Shown here one piece after another: positions 48,721 to 61,300 of a stretch of DNA of 64,000 bases (positions are counted from its first letter, which is position 1; each line of letters begins with the position of its first letter). Made by a program: the position numbers and the translations under genes. The stretch is from assembly GCA_948567375.1 (NCBI GenBank), contig OX419755.1, positions 83,284,218-83,348,217 on the forward strand, given 5' to 3'. Source of the DNA: Lunularia cruciata. Lineage: Eukaryota; Streptophyta; Marchantiopsida; Lunulariales; Lunulariaceae. The notes below the pieces were generated by a model. The model was not told the origin of the DNA. It saw only the letters and a program-made list of their open reading frames with translations, and ran no database searches.

Positions 48721-50577
48721 CTTCAATTTCCTACTCAGGCCTTACAGCTTGCGAGTAATCTCTCAAAGGTCTCTGCCAACCCTACACCCCTCCCGGAGCC
48801 ACTTCTTCGTCCTCGTTTATCCTCCCACAAGTGAGACGAGAAACCCTCAGATCTGCTGGTGTCAATTACCAAGTCTTCGTGAGTCTTTTTCCTTCCGTAC
48901 CTGTTACCAAAATCTACCTAACTCTTCGTGCTCATTAGCACCGCCATCCGACGCATGTGCACGTTACCTCCCCGATGAATGAGTGGGGGCGATGACAAGA
49001 AAGGTTGCACACAGCGATCGATCGAGTACCCTCTCGTCTCGTCTGTGTGTCTCGCTCTCGCGACATACACCAAGCGGGCGAGCAGAAGGGAGCACGAGCA
49101 GCGGCAGTCTCGCAAGCGAAGGAAGGCTCAAGAGGGCCTACTACAAACATTACTCCTCCTCTCTCTGGCTACTACCGCCGGCAACGGGACTTCTCGATTA
49201 CCGGCAACCCCCGTAACAGTTAGTAAGGTTCGCATCCTCCTCATTGGCGGTAACATCTACGAAGGGCGATGGAATCCTCCGCAGCTACCGGGGACGGGCC
49301 GAGCGATCTATCGAGCTGCAGTGCCCTGCGATTGGTTCGGTGGTCTTGATCGTGGTTTGATGTCACTTCTTTGTTCGACCGTGGTTGAAACTCCTGCCGA
49401 TGCTTTCCTCCTGGTCGGTTGTAAGAACACGATTGTGCCTACAACTATTCGCATGTTAGTTTGTCCTTCAGCACCACGCATGTGTCCTGTACTATACATG
49501 CATTCTATTCTAATCCACAACAAGCATGTCCTCCCAGCGAAATGAAATCACACCAAATTCACCTCACCTCACCTCTCTCTCTCCGTCCATGTTGATTTGG
49601 AATTTCTTCCAAATTCTCATGAGGAAGGAAAGCTTAGTTCCCCTTACACATTTCCAGTCAGGAGCATTTTCAAATCATTATACAAGAAATAAGATGAACT
49701 TACTTGGAAAGCTTAGTTCGAGCCAAGCGGGAGGGAGCACATTCTTATCATTGTACAAGAAATAACATGAACTTACTTGCACTTTGTGTGCCACAATCTA
49801 CGTCATGCAACTGTTTCGCTGGTCTTAATACACCATTGCAGTAGCATGACAGATTTGTAGCTCAATATCCTTAAACTAGAACATTCTTCGTAAGTCTCGG
49901 TGTCACTAGGATATTATGTTCCAATCGTCCTTTGAGGTCTCTTCAAGTATATCAGTTCTGAGATACATGAAGTACAATACTTTATTTTGCATGCATTGTA
50001 TTACGGAGAAATATGATGAACTGAGTAAGATTCGATATCCGATATTCGATCTTGTATAATTTAGAAATGGCAGACACAACGTGCGATTTGTATTGATTGT
50101 CATCACGCTAGTGTATATTTCTGGAGGAAATTCATTCCCAAATATTATGGATAGAGGGCAGTCGACATCATGTTCAAATTGAATTAAAAAATAATAACGA
50201 ATTGAACAATGTTTTTCAATTTTCAAATTTTCCCATACCAATAATTATATAATAAAATAATAATAATCAACAAAGAGAATGATTGCTTAGCTTAGGCTAA
50301 TGAAAGTGGCTTCTAGTTTGATTTGAGCTCTTTTGAAGTAGATGAAGCTCTGGAGACCAAATTGAAACCTCATTCTCATTCTTGCAAAATACTCATAGTT
50401 TGATTATTATTATTGTTATAATCATAGCTTTTCAAGATGTAAATTTCTCATTATACTTTGATATCTTTCCCGTACATTCAAATTGAAACCATTTTCATCT
50501 TCGCAAAATAGTCATAGTTTGTAAATATCATAGTTGGATTATTACTTGGATTATTACTGTCATAGTTTTCAGGTGTA
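48721..50577. other. Upstream region of the TMN gene, then AT-rich DNA
   Basis: 48721-49550 is CpG-rich, consistent with a promoter and 5' UTR of the minus-strand TMN gene. The 188-codon plus frame at 48979-49545 has low-complexity Arg/Ser-rich composition and no domain, and overlaps two other open frames on each strand, so I treat it as a chance ORF in GC-rich DNA. 49850-50577 is AT-rich with nothing recognised. Confidence 0.5.
49627..49780 (+). repeat. ~75-bp imperfect tandem duplication
   Basis: ACAAGAAATAAGATGAACTT at 49682 recurs as ACAAGAAATAACATGAACTT at 49754, and GGAAAGCTTAGTTC occurs at 49628 and 49709. Confidence 0.85.
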
Positions 50578-50700
50578 TTTTTCATATCTGTACCATTGAA
50601 ACCTAGTCCCATTTTACCTCTTTTGTCATTCTCTCCGTATATGGATATATGGATCTCCTCATCCTTCATGTGTTCTAAGCGGTCTCCTTTTCCTCTCCTA
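50578..50700 (+). repeat. Copy of the non-LTR element 3' tail, ~120 bp, with probable target duplication
   Basis: CCTAGTCCCATTTTACCTC at 50609, TTTTGTCATTCTCTCC, then ATCTCCTCATCCTTCATGTG and TTCTAAGCGGTCTCC match the 3' end of the copies at 3444-3550 and 31900-31960. The flanks ACTGTCATAGTTTTC (50557) and ACTATCATAGTTTTC (50700) look like a target duplication with one change. Confidence 0.75.
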
Positions 50701-50722
50701 CTATCATAGTTTTCCAAGGAGT

Positions 50723-51456
50723 AAAATTCTCGTTATATTTCGATATCTTTCACATCCATATATTCCATTCCATCCAAGCAACAAGGTAATATTGGCTCTT
50801 CGGAAACAGATACTATGTTTTTATCAAGTGGTTATCGGATTATAATTGCCAAAAAGATGAACTCTATATTTCACCCAAGTATACCATAACTTTAATTAAT
50901 TAGTTTTATTTTATATAGATAGAGAGATTTGTTTCTAAAATCATTTGAGTTAAGAAATTTTCGATATTTTTCTTATTAGTAATTATTTTTTATTATTACC
51001 AAAACCACTCTACCATACAATTTATGTAATCAATTTTATCCATAGATGATTATGAATAGAATCAAGCAATACCTGTGTATATTAATGTATACTGAAACGA
51101 AATTAGTGTGTAGGAATGAAGTAATAATTGTGCATAGATATTCTATTTAAGATCATTACCCCTATTTATTTATTTTAAATCATTTTCTTTTTATGAAAGA
51201 AGTTTGTTGTATAATTTAACATCGACTAAAATGATTCAACTGATAATATATCACTTTCTAAGCAAATCTAATGTCCCACTATCTCTCATACTAGTAATAC
51301 CTTTTTTTTGTTAAAACTAGTTAAAATAATTAAACTTATTTCTTCATATCCTTGTATAAATAAATTGTCTTGAAAGTTGCACTTTATTAATATAAATATA
51401 AATAAATTATTTTTATTTTTATTTTTATTTTCATAAGATAGAATAGTAGTTTTATA

Positions 51457-51492
<36 letters not shown>

Positions 51493-52289
51493 GATATTAT
51501 TAGAACTTGAGAAACTTGGAAACTTTTGCTTTATAAATTGTATTCCTCACTCACTCTCTCAACAATTGAAAACTCCTTCATCATTTTTTCAAGGTTGCTT
51601 CTATTTTTTGAAAAATCAAGAAAATGGAGAAAAATTATATATTATCAATATAAATTTGAAGAATATGAGATCTAGTAATATGAACAAAATGTTAGCTAAG
51701 TTGCTAGCAAATAAAATCTGAAATACTAAGCTAGAGTAGATAATAAATTGGTATCTTGCATAGTGACTTAGTTAGTCTACTCTAGAACTTCATTGACTTG
51801 CTTATAAATTCATATGGTAAATTTGTGGAGCAGCCACAAAATCTGCATTTAATAAAAATAATACAATATTAAAATTCCAAAAAATATTATCTTTAGAATA
51901 GGAAAATGGTTTCTTTGATAAGCTCAATAAAGTGGTTGAGCACTCACTAACTCACTAAGAAGGAGGAAAATGTGAGTGTCAATTTTTTTTACATATAACT
52001 ACTAACACAAGGTTTAACAAGCTTGTTGAATTATATAAAAAATATATCAAAGAAGTAGTAATAAGAATAAATATCAAAAATATATCAAAAAGGATACCAA
52101 AAGGCAATATTGATATTTAACATTTAGCATTAAATTTATGTATATGTAATACTTTTAAAACAGCTAACATCATCTTTGAAAGAACTCATCAAATGAAAGC
52201 AATTAAGATCTCACAAAAGGTTTTTACAAGATATTGCATTCTTGTAAACTTATATTCATAATTTAATGAAAGTACTTACATTGTAATAA
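50723..52289. other. Very AT-rich intergenic DNA with microsatellites
   Basis: Contains an (ATTTT)n-like run at about 51405-51430 and a (TA)14 tract at 51461-51488. No gene recognised. Confidence 0.6.
51461..51488 (+). repeat. (TA)n microsatellite
   Basis: Fourteen uninterrupted TA units. Confidence 0.97.
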
Positions 52290-52912
52290 TATTGAGTTAG
52301 CATAAAATTTTGTAGAGGCTAATGAGTTAGCAAATAGGCTAAATTAGCCAAGAATTCTAAGAATATTGTCGTTGCATCTAAGAAACTTCTTTGTACTTCC
52401 TAAGTATCAAGTAACATGTATGCCAAGTATGTAACTTTTAGGTGGAAGTTTCTTTGGAAGCTTCCAGACTAGCTTAGCTTGCATGCCAGGTATGTGGTTC
52501 ATTGGAAGAAACTTCTTTGAAAGCTTCTCGGCTAGTTATTACCTTTTGTAAAGATATCACTTGTTATGGCACTTGATGTGAAAGATAAGTACATTAGAGT
52601 TATTACTAAAAATACTATGAAGGAGGATGTATTGTCTTTGCAAAGGGGTACATGTGGTGCAAAAAACCATAATTCAAGAAAACAAGTTGGGTGGACAAAA
52701 GGAAATAGATGGACCAAATATTGAATGGTTTTTTCTTTGATATTTCCAAATTGGAACCTTTATTTCAATATATCCTCCTTTCTTGATAAAGTTAAAATTC
52801 CTCTACTTACAATCATTATAGAGGAGCATGAGATTGATGAATCCTTGTCAAGCACATATCAACTAAATGTGATTATCACCAACATGTGGAATACAAAGTT
52901 ATTTTGATTATT
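52290..52912 (+). mobile_element. Strongly diverged family B LTR and internal fragment (plus orientation)
   Basis: 52290-52540 keeps LTR landmarks (GAGTTAGCAAATAGGCTAAATT, GACTAGCTTAGCTTGCATGCC, GGAAGCTTCC). 52735-52912 matches the stretch after integrase (TTTCCAAATTGGAACC, GAGGAGCATGAGATTGATGA), the same stretch seen at 21900-21970. Order and gaps show a rearranged remnant. Confidence 0.65.
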
Positions 52913-53480
52913 ACATGACAAGACCATCTCCAACTACCAAAGATAGCTCAAGATCTTGTTATATATAACTTGAGGTGTGTGTAAGCTTACTTCCTAGCAA
53001 AGCTAACCATTAACTTCCCAACCAAGTCATCTCTTAGGTAAATTAATTTAACCAAGTTCTTCAACACTTTACATATTGAGAACGCATATACATTCTTAAT
53101 ATACTTATTTGAAACTTCATAAGTGCTTTATAGAGTATCTTCTAGAAGTTTATAGTAATTATAGTTCTGAATTACTAGGGAAATTTTTTCTTTTGCTATT
53201 TAATACCATATTTGTCATGTGTGATTTGGTTTACATGATTAGATAGTAGCTTCAGCGTTGTTAAGATGATGAAGAGGCTTCTATAAAGCTTCCTGACATG
53301 CAATCCTTAAAAGAACTTTGTATTTCACATGTTGTTGATAATCACATTTAGCTGATATATGCTTGACAAGGATTCAATTAATTTCATGCTCCTTTATAAT
53401 AATTGCAAGTAGAGGTAGTTTAACTTTATAAAGCAAGGAAGATACATGGAAAACAAAGGTTTCAATTTGGAAATATAGAA
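52735..53480. repeat. Inverted repeat, arms ~180 bp, spacer ~380 bp
   Basis: 52735-52912 reads almost like the reverse complement of 53295-53480: both give ATTTCCAAATTG, CCTCTACTT, AGGAGCATGA, ATCCTTGTCAAGCA and CAACATGTG.AATACAAAG. The arms are two opposite-facing fragments of the family B internal region. Confidence 0.85.
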
Positions 53481-54020
53481 GACTAGATGTATACAATTAT
53501 AATGCGATAAGCAATAAGAAAGACAACTTTGAGGATAAAGAAGGTACCAATCTAATTATTAGTAATTTACAAAATTGAGTTTCAAGAGGTAAGAGAAGAT
53601 TATGACTAAGATTATAACTTTGTAACCAATAAAAGAAAAACATTATGATAGTAATATAATACAACAATTTGGTTGATAAGTAGATGAATTTTTGCTTATT
53701 GTAAGGACTAAGATAAGATGGAAGTATTAAGACTATTGTAAGATTGGAAGAGGGAACAAGCTATTATGAACTAAAGGTCTTTTTAATGATTGAGAAAGAA
53801 AAAAGAGAATAAGTACTTGCTTGCTTTGAGTTCTCTTCGGGCAAACTCTATGGCTACAAAGGAAGTATAAAGTATGGTTAGAATGTTTAGTCCAACCACC
53901 ATTTAGTGTAGTATATAGGAGATATGGCAAATTTAGTATCTAAAAATTTGAACAATAGTTGCTAAAACTTGATTGAGAAGTGGAAGAGATTAGATATGAG
54001 AGATGAGCACCATTCAGAGA
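53295..54020 (-). mobile_element. Diverged family B internal fragment (minus orientation)
   Basis: Parallel to 24190-24860 of the complete minus-strand element: GAAGATACATGG, AAAGAAAAAAGAGAATAAGT, GCAAACTCTATGGCTACAA and ATATGAGAGATGAGCA appear in the same order. It covers the integrase C-terminal part and linker. No open frame survives. Confidence 0.65.
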
Positions 54021-54929
54021 CAATAATGATAAAACGCAATGTCAGAGTAGATTAGATATGAATACTCTTGAGAGAACATATTGATAAAACACCATATCAA
54101 AGTAGAGCTATATCAATTGAGGTGCATCTATCGTGTAAACTGTAGGAACTAAGTGAACTTACTTACTCATTTCATCCATGGAATATAATATGACAAATTA
54201 CAAATTGAAGTGCATCATTGTGTAAATAATAGGAGTAAATATATGACAATTGTATTATAGTCTTAATCAATATTGAGAGACGGGATGAGAAGTAAGCTCG
54301 TATGCTCCCATATGTATGAGAATCGGCAATGTGGTATACTGCTAATGTATAAAATTTGGCAATGGTTGAAGAAGATCCCAACAAGGTAAAGATTTGAAAC
54401 CTTCAATGAAATCTAGAGGTCCATATCGCTACATAATTAAATACACGTGTGTCGATATTGGAGTCTTCCGTAAGATTGCTTCCGTTACGTAATGCTAAAC
54501 ACGCTCGGCTAACTTCTGCCCTTGACTCTCAAAGCCATCGGCAAATGATGAGCTTGATATCCAATGTTCAAGGCATAGTGCGTTGTGTAGGGTTTATGGA
54601 TTTTCCAAAGTGACAAGGGTAGAAACGTAGTGTGAAAGGAGTGGCCACAGTGCCTTACCTATTTGGAGATGCTTTCGGTTGACCTCCATAGTTTACAAGT
54701 GTAGAACTCTTTGGATTTAGCACTTCGGAACGGGTAGAATGACCAGGCAGAGAATTTAAATTCCGAGAAGTTCAACCATGCTTGTATCCTTACTTTGGTC
54801 ACAAAACATGAGGTTGCGGAGGTTCTGGCATACACAAGATCGACAATTCGCTTCACTTGAACATGCAATGATATTTTGTTCGGAACACTGGTCAAGAATT
54901 TCCAGACGAAGTACCTCTGCAGTGATGAG
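54021..54929. other. Intergenic DNA
   Basis: AT-rich to about 54400, then more balanced. Short frames near 54659-54980 match no family. Confidence 0.5.
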
Positions 54930-55021
54930 AAGAAAAAGCGACCGCGTGAGAAAACAAGAAGGATGGGAAGACCCAATCAAGCCTTACAAGGAAAAGACAT
55001 GGGGGGTAAAATGGGGCTAAG
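54930..55021 (-). repeat. Copy of the non-LTR element 3' tail, ~92 bp
   Basis: The minus strand reads CCCCATTTTACCCCCC, CTTGTAAGGCTTGATTGGGT, CTTCCCATCCTTCTTG, CACGCGGTCGC and TTTTTC, matching the tails at 3444-3535 and 31890-31960. It is 5'-truncated near 55021, followed by three GGCTAA units. Confidence 0.8.
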
Positions 55022-58000
55022 ATTAAGATCCAAGGGCTAAGGCTAAGGCTAAGGTCTGCTCTGATTGACTTCCGACATCACAACGAGAACCTTTGCCATC
55101 TGCTTTTAATCAATTGAATGCTAGAGAGCTCGAGTATTTCTACGTAGTCACTATACATGACTACATAGAAATAACGTCTTTACAATAATGACATCACCTC
55201 ACAAGCAGCGAAACAATTTGTAGTGAATGAAAGGGAACTGGACTCATGGGATGAGGAAAACTGTGGATAAAGCTCCCATGGATCATCTTGGACCTCAAAT
55301 ACACAGTATTCAATGTGTGTTTCTCATTGTGTTCGTGATGAGGTCATACCAAGGCTGCTACACCGAATCCCATCAGAACCTGCAGTTAAGCACTATTGGG
55401 AATAGCACAAGGACGGATGAAATTCCTAGAAGTCCCGATGCTGCATCCACATCTTGCCATCCAAGTTGCTCGACAAGTTCAACAACTAAAAGTCTTATCT
55501 ATCTGGAAAGAGAGCAGGAGCCATTCGTAGAACGGCGAATCCACACACACTCAGGACAGACCCGACCCAAACTAAGCCCATACGAATCTGCGAATCTAAT
55601 TAACGAGGAATTCCATCCAAAAGTTTGATAAGTCTATGTATGTATCTTCACATCTACGACATTGACAAATTGACAAACTTATTTCGTCAAGGTTAGTGAC
55701 TCCAACTCGCCATGACAGTCATAAGTTAATTGCGTCCAGTTATCCAGGTTAAGAACAAACGTTCCTTGTCCTTGTCAGCTAACTCGAGCGTAACGAACGA
55801 ACTCAGAAGGCAATCAGCTCGAAATCAAACTGCTTTTAAGAAAGAAACAAGTTGGATACATATTAAGAAGAAAAAGTGCGTGCAGGTATTACTGGATATT
55901 CTAAACAGCAGAGAGCGTAACTCTCGGTAAAAGATAGATGCCTCGAGTCGCTTTGTACTTATACAGCGCAGAACATAATTGAACTCTATAAAAGTTCAGG
56001 ATGCTAACCGAAAGCATCCAGACAACTAGATGAGTTGCGGAGAGGTTTTGAATTCCTAGATAAGCAGGAAGGAAATATTAGAAGAAATATAACGAAATAG
56101 AAGAAATAATAAATGCGACGAGACTCCTGAATGAGTATTACTACTAGTCTGTAACGGCCGAAACCAGCGTACATATATAAGGAAATATTTACGCGTAAGC
56201 TTTTAGCAATGAAGTCTGAGGTGCAAAAGGAATATAATTCTTGAAGAAGAAGAGAACGAAGGAAACTGAAATTATCCCGGAGTTCTCGGAAACAGTCAGA
56301 ACGAAGGACCAGCCACTACTAGATCAAATCAGTGAGAAATCAAAATATGATCATACCGGTGACAAAACTGAGTACCAGACAAGATCATTTGGTTTCATCG
56401 ACTCCTTAGACGAAATAAGTTACACGGCCAATTATAGCTTTCTCAGTTTTTAGCCATACCTCGAGAAGAATGAGAAAGGGGACAGGGACCCCAACAGCAC
56501 AACTAAAAGACAAGCATACGTGAGGAGAAAAGCAAGCGCCCAACAAACTGGAAGTTAAGGAAGAAACGGCGATATGAAGTAAAACTAAAGAGAAGATTGA
56601 ACCCTTCTTACTGTGCTTCATGCATTTTCTTCATCGCTCTGAAAGAATAAATCGAAAGCCATGAGGCGAATTAGAAGACCGACAGAAATGCCTTACATCT
56701 GACATAACAGCATAATCAGCCCTAGAACTTGATTTTCTACGCTTCTTATAACTAATAAGAACATCTGAAGACTTGCCGATGGGCCCTGGGACCGGAGACA
56801 CAAAGATCAACTTTCCTGTGAGGAAAGCATAACTATCAGCAGCTCAGCAGTTGTATGAGGACGAACATTAGGGACATGAACAAAGTAATACAATGAAGTA
56901 GCCACTGGAAGGTCGAATAACGGTTGCAAAGAATGGGAAGGACGGACCAGACCTCACTTTGCCATGCCTTACGTCCAGATTTACTTTAGACCTGAGAGGA
57001 GATGCAGTGATATCATTGAAGTTTAGAGTGAGCATGGACGACAGCATAAGCTTGCTTTAGTAAAATCCAAATAGAATCTCAAAGCTACTAGACTGACTTC
57101 AGACGAAGTGAAACTAAGCTAAAAGGGGCAGGTCTAGAGCTTCCCCAACTCTGGGGAACCAGGGATCTCACAATTGTCCTCCAATACATGCTCCAGATAG
57201 AATTAGTGTCCAAGCACTGAATGAAGTCGAGGACTTCACGTACTCTCTTTCTATTAGAAAATTCTCCAATACATGCTCGAGATCGAATAAGTTGACAAAA
57301 CTGCGAATTCTCTGTTGGGAACAGAGACACACAACCCTAGAGTTGTTAGCACGATCACCAAGGAAACTATGACATATTTATTTCCAATCATTTGGACTCG
57401 CTAAGGCACATTGGTGGGATAGACTACTGCAAGCCAATGGGGAACTCTAGGCCGATGTAGTGAATCGTGACAATATATTCCGCTATTTCGCTATCTAATC
57501 GGAACCGCCAAGAGAGTGAGCAAATGAACCAAACTTCAGAAGCAACAGATTCCAGGATCTTAAAGAGCCAGCAAACTTCGTCAAAGTTCTCTTGGAGAAT
57601 CACTCTCACAAGGTTAACCTGCAGGATTATTATCCGCAACAGTGTCTTCCACCTCTTTAACTATCCAGTACTTCAGACTGCAAAGACAACAAATTTGTCG
57701 AACTCCTTCATAGTGAGCCGCATCCTACATATGCAGCCAGGTTCTTCCACTAAATACTGGGATTCGTCGTTGAACAAACTGGATCAAACCAGTGTAATGT
57801 GAGTATGAATAATCATTCACGCTCACTCGTTCCTAACAGTTCAAATCTAGCCTTGGTGTCTGGCAACAGCACTCCTCTCTCTGGACCTTCTTAAACCTAC
57901 ATATCCTCAGGCCAGGAATTCCCAACCTTATTCATGGCTTGATCTCATTTGTTACGTCCAATCTGGATCCCGTCCCAGACACCTCCAACCTCTGTAAGAC

Positions 58001-58142
58001 CGGGAATTTACCTGTACAGTTCCCAGTGGAGGAATCCCTGTCAGTACCTCACTCAGAACTGAAAGGGTCGCTACTAAAAATTTCAGTTATCTCCAGCATG
58101 CATCCACACAAGAGGGCTCCACAGATCATCACCCTCGAGTCA
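55022..58142. other. Gene-like composition, no recognised product; probable 3' flank of the B2 subunit gene
   Basis: Several open frames of 70-133 codons (55227-55628, 56241-56453, 57467-57802 plus; 57088-57330 minus) resemble nothing I know and show no linking splice pattern. A 13-bp inverted repeat with 7-base loop and one mismatch lies at 55138-55170. The part next to 58142 should hold the 3' UTR of the minus-strand gene. Confidence 0.45.
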
Positions 58143-58367
58143 TCAGTGGTCGCTCTTTTTCCCGTGTCCATGACCATCGCCATGCCCGTGACCGTGTCCA
58201 TCCCAAGGGTGACGCCACCCCAGCAACACAGGTCCATCGTTCTTCGCCCTGTACATGATCCACAACCACATGACCGCGCATAATCCCTGACCTGTCCGAA
58301 CTTGCCAAGCTTTTGGTGCGTGTAACGTCAGATCCGCAAACTTGCGCCCGTGCCCGTCTCCTGCCAT
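58143..58367 (-). CDS. Mitochondrial complex I (NADH:ubiquinone oxidoreductase) B2 subunit, 74 aa
   Basis: Single-exon frame beginning MAGDGHGRKF, then LTLHAPKAWQVRTGQGLCAV, a membrane segment CAVMWLWIMYRA, KNDGPVLLGWRHPWDGHGH and a His/Gly-rich end. The signature LCAVMW-W-YRAK-DGPV-GWRHPWDGHG is that of plant NDUFB2-type accessory subunits, which are 65-75 aa, so the gene is complete. The product is a one-pass protein of the membrane arm of complex I in the inner mitochondrial membrane; no classical presequence is expected. A second minus frame (58129-58395) overlaps it but has no family match. CAG at 58370-58372 (minus) could be the acceptor of a 5' UTR intron. I see no defect. Confidence 0.93.
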   Translation of the reverse strand: MAGDGHGRKFADLTLHAPKAWQVRTGQGLCAVMWLWIMYRAKNDGPVLLGWRHPWDGHGHGHGDGHGHGKKSDH

Positions 58368-61300
58368 TTCTGCGAGTTCGACAGAATCGATTCACTCACT
58401 AACTCCTCCTGTGAATCAACCAGCAGCAGCAGTGATCAATCCACACCTTCTTCTTCTGTTTCCTGAACAGACAGGCTTTTGATTAGAAGTACGGCAAGGC
58501 ACTGGAAGTGTTTATCTTCCAACGCACTCGAAATCCACCATGAATCGTTAGCGATTCAGGAATTGCAAGTAAAGTTGAAGCACTAACCAGTAGGGGGACG
58601 AGCAAATCACAGGTTCGATCTCGGAATTGGGAGCACAAGAGTGTGATGAGAAAATCGTGCTCCCGTCCACCAGCTTTCCGTCCAGAACCTACTGACAGGA
58701 AGTACTTCTGTGGACAGAGAGTAACGGACCTACTATCTCCGGTGTCGCCTGGAGCCTAAACATTGTCTACAGTTGTACACAGTTATATGAACATCTAAAA
58801 TTTTTAATCCTTTTCAAAAAGAATTGGTTATTTCTGCTGAAAATAATTTCAAAAAATATTATAAGAAGTATATTTGCGCCTAGCTTATAAATCAATACAA
58901 CACTGTAGAGCATGAGACTTTTGAAAGTTAAAGACTTTAGGAGAGGAGCTTCGTATATTTCTTTTCTTAGAGGCATATACCTTCACCTAAATATATTACC
59001 CTGATTCGCTAAGTAAAAAACTATCGCTAATTTCGCATTAGGGTAATTAGTATACAGTGTGTGGAAGTTATTTCACAAGTTTCGCCAATTTCATGGACAT
59101 ATCAAAAACTAATCCATTGTGAAATTTTAGCGAGTTTTCTCGTCCGGAGCAAACTTTTCATCCATATCAAACTTAGCGCCCCGTCCGCACTTTAACATCT
59201 ACCATCAATTTTTCTTAATATATCCATCTCAGTCTCGAGTTTGACCCGGTTTAATTCTAAATTTTTATTTTCCGTCTCATTAGAGAAAAATCCACTTTTA
59301 ATTTATTGGATTGTTGATAAAACATGATAGAAGAGGTCTTCACATATGCTCGTGAAGGAAATTAAATTAGGGGGTTTTAGACTAAAATTTTATGGATTGA
59401 AATTTATGGATTATATGTAGAAATTAATGATTTTCTAGAAATAAAAGTCCATAACTAATAATTTTTATGGATAATCTACAATGTGCCCCAAGGTTTTCAA
59501 GGGATTATCAAATCAAATTAAATATTCAAATTTGCATTGTAAATTTAAAATATAAATTTATCAAATATTTTACAATTGCACATAATAATTTTATTTCTAG
59601 TTTCTATTTTATTTTTAATTAATATTTTATAATAATACTAAACATCCATTAATATCAATCTCCTAAAAATCTAAAACCCTTACTATGTAATCGGGTATCA
59701 TATATATATCGATTTGCTTAGTTTTCCGCATAAGTATCGTACATTGGGTTACGGATAGGATGACAAATCATCCGATGGAATAAGCACAATTACTTCGGAC
59801 GACCTAATAGAAACGACTAAAGCATATGATGAAACATGAGCAATTACTAAAGATCAAAATAATTATCAAAATAATATAGAATAAATTACACCGGTAGTTG
59901 GACCAACGGTATGTAGAGATCAAATTATCACATTTCTGATTAGTGATATTTTAATCCTTACGCTTCAATTTACTTAGGATAAACAACTCTATTAGAAAAT
60001 CTTAATTTTAATTTTACGATTATGTTACTTTGTCCTAACTCAAACTTACAATCGAGACACAATTATAATAGGAAGAAAGGAATACAATTTAATTATGGTA
60101 TTGTTAAAGAAACTTAAAATTTTACTAAATTGATATCTTACTTGCACCTGCACTAGATGAGTTATTCGTCTAAAGTAGGGTATAAAAGGGAATCAAGGAA
60201 AATGTTGATAATAGTCACAATAGTGATTAGATCATGGTCACAATGAAAATTTCTAAGTGAATAGAACACACAACTTGCGGGAGTTGTTCGAGAGTGGAAA
60301 TTGGTCCTATCAATCTAAAGTGAGTACTCACTCTTTATCCGGTCTAGAGATTACTACCTCTTAGCCAAAATGTCATCCAATTTGAGGTTAGTTTAGGGAG
60401 AATGTTGTTGGATTTAAGGTCAATTGGATATTCATGAAATCTTGAAGTTTCTTAATTCTTCCAAAGTAGCACAAGTTGAACCATATGATGCTTTCACATG
60501 GAGAATACACTTTGCATGTATGAGCAAAAGCAATATCTTGTGGAGGCTAAACTTGACTAATTAGAAATCACATTGAACAATAATATAAGTTAATTACCAT
60601 TGTTGTTGACTTGTATGGCATAAGAAAGAGAGTATAAGCAAAAGAGTGTTGTATTTTGTGGATATTTTGAGATCACATCAACCTATGGAAGTTTGACTAA
60701 TGAAAAACATCTATTGATGGTAGTCTATCATTTCAAATTCCATTTTCATCCCTCACATGTTATAGTAGATGAGAATGTGATATCCAAAATTTGAATCCAT
60801 CAAATGATAATAGTCCAAGGCTAGACTATTGCTCAAATGACAAGCAATAGCAAAAGTCTTTATGATTGAAGCCAATCAGTGACGCTTCCACATTGATCAT
60901 ATTTTAGTAAGAACTTGAGTAGGAAAATTCATATCAATTGCATTTTATAACTCAAGAATGGTGGAGGGTTCCATTGGTATGGAATCACTCTCATAATAAT
61001 TACGGGCATATAACTATTAGCCAGCTTGTTAGATCCTAGTAGGTGCACAAACCATCTTTCTATAACTTGTTGTTGATGTGCATGTGAAGCTAGTAAGATA
61101 GTTGCATCTACTTTGATGACTGAGAAAAATTTAGGCACATTTGGTATAACGAGATGATTTTGGAAATGATTTATGATGTCCAAAGTGATGCATATGATTG
61201 GAGTTGAAAGGCATCTCTAGAAGCATTTTAGATGTGATAATAGTTATTCCTACAAAGAAATGACTAATGCAGACCAGACTACATACCCAAACTCTCTAAT

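Noticed and set aside
48979..49545. 188-codon open frame upstream of the TMN gene
   Set aside because: It sits in CpG-rich promoter DNA with overlapping open frames on both strands, has low-complexity composition and no recognisable domain.
55015..55053. GGCTAA repeats as an interstitial telomere
   Set aside because: Only three units and the sequence is not the plant telomere repeat.
55227..55628. 133-codon frame as a gene
   Set aside because: No recognisable domain, no splice or context support; could still be real but I cannot support it.
58129..58395. 88-codon minus frame overlapping the complex I subunit
   Set aside because: It is a shifted frame over the B2 subunit, whose sequence clearly matches its family.
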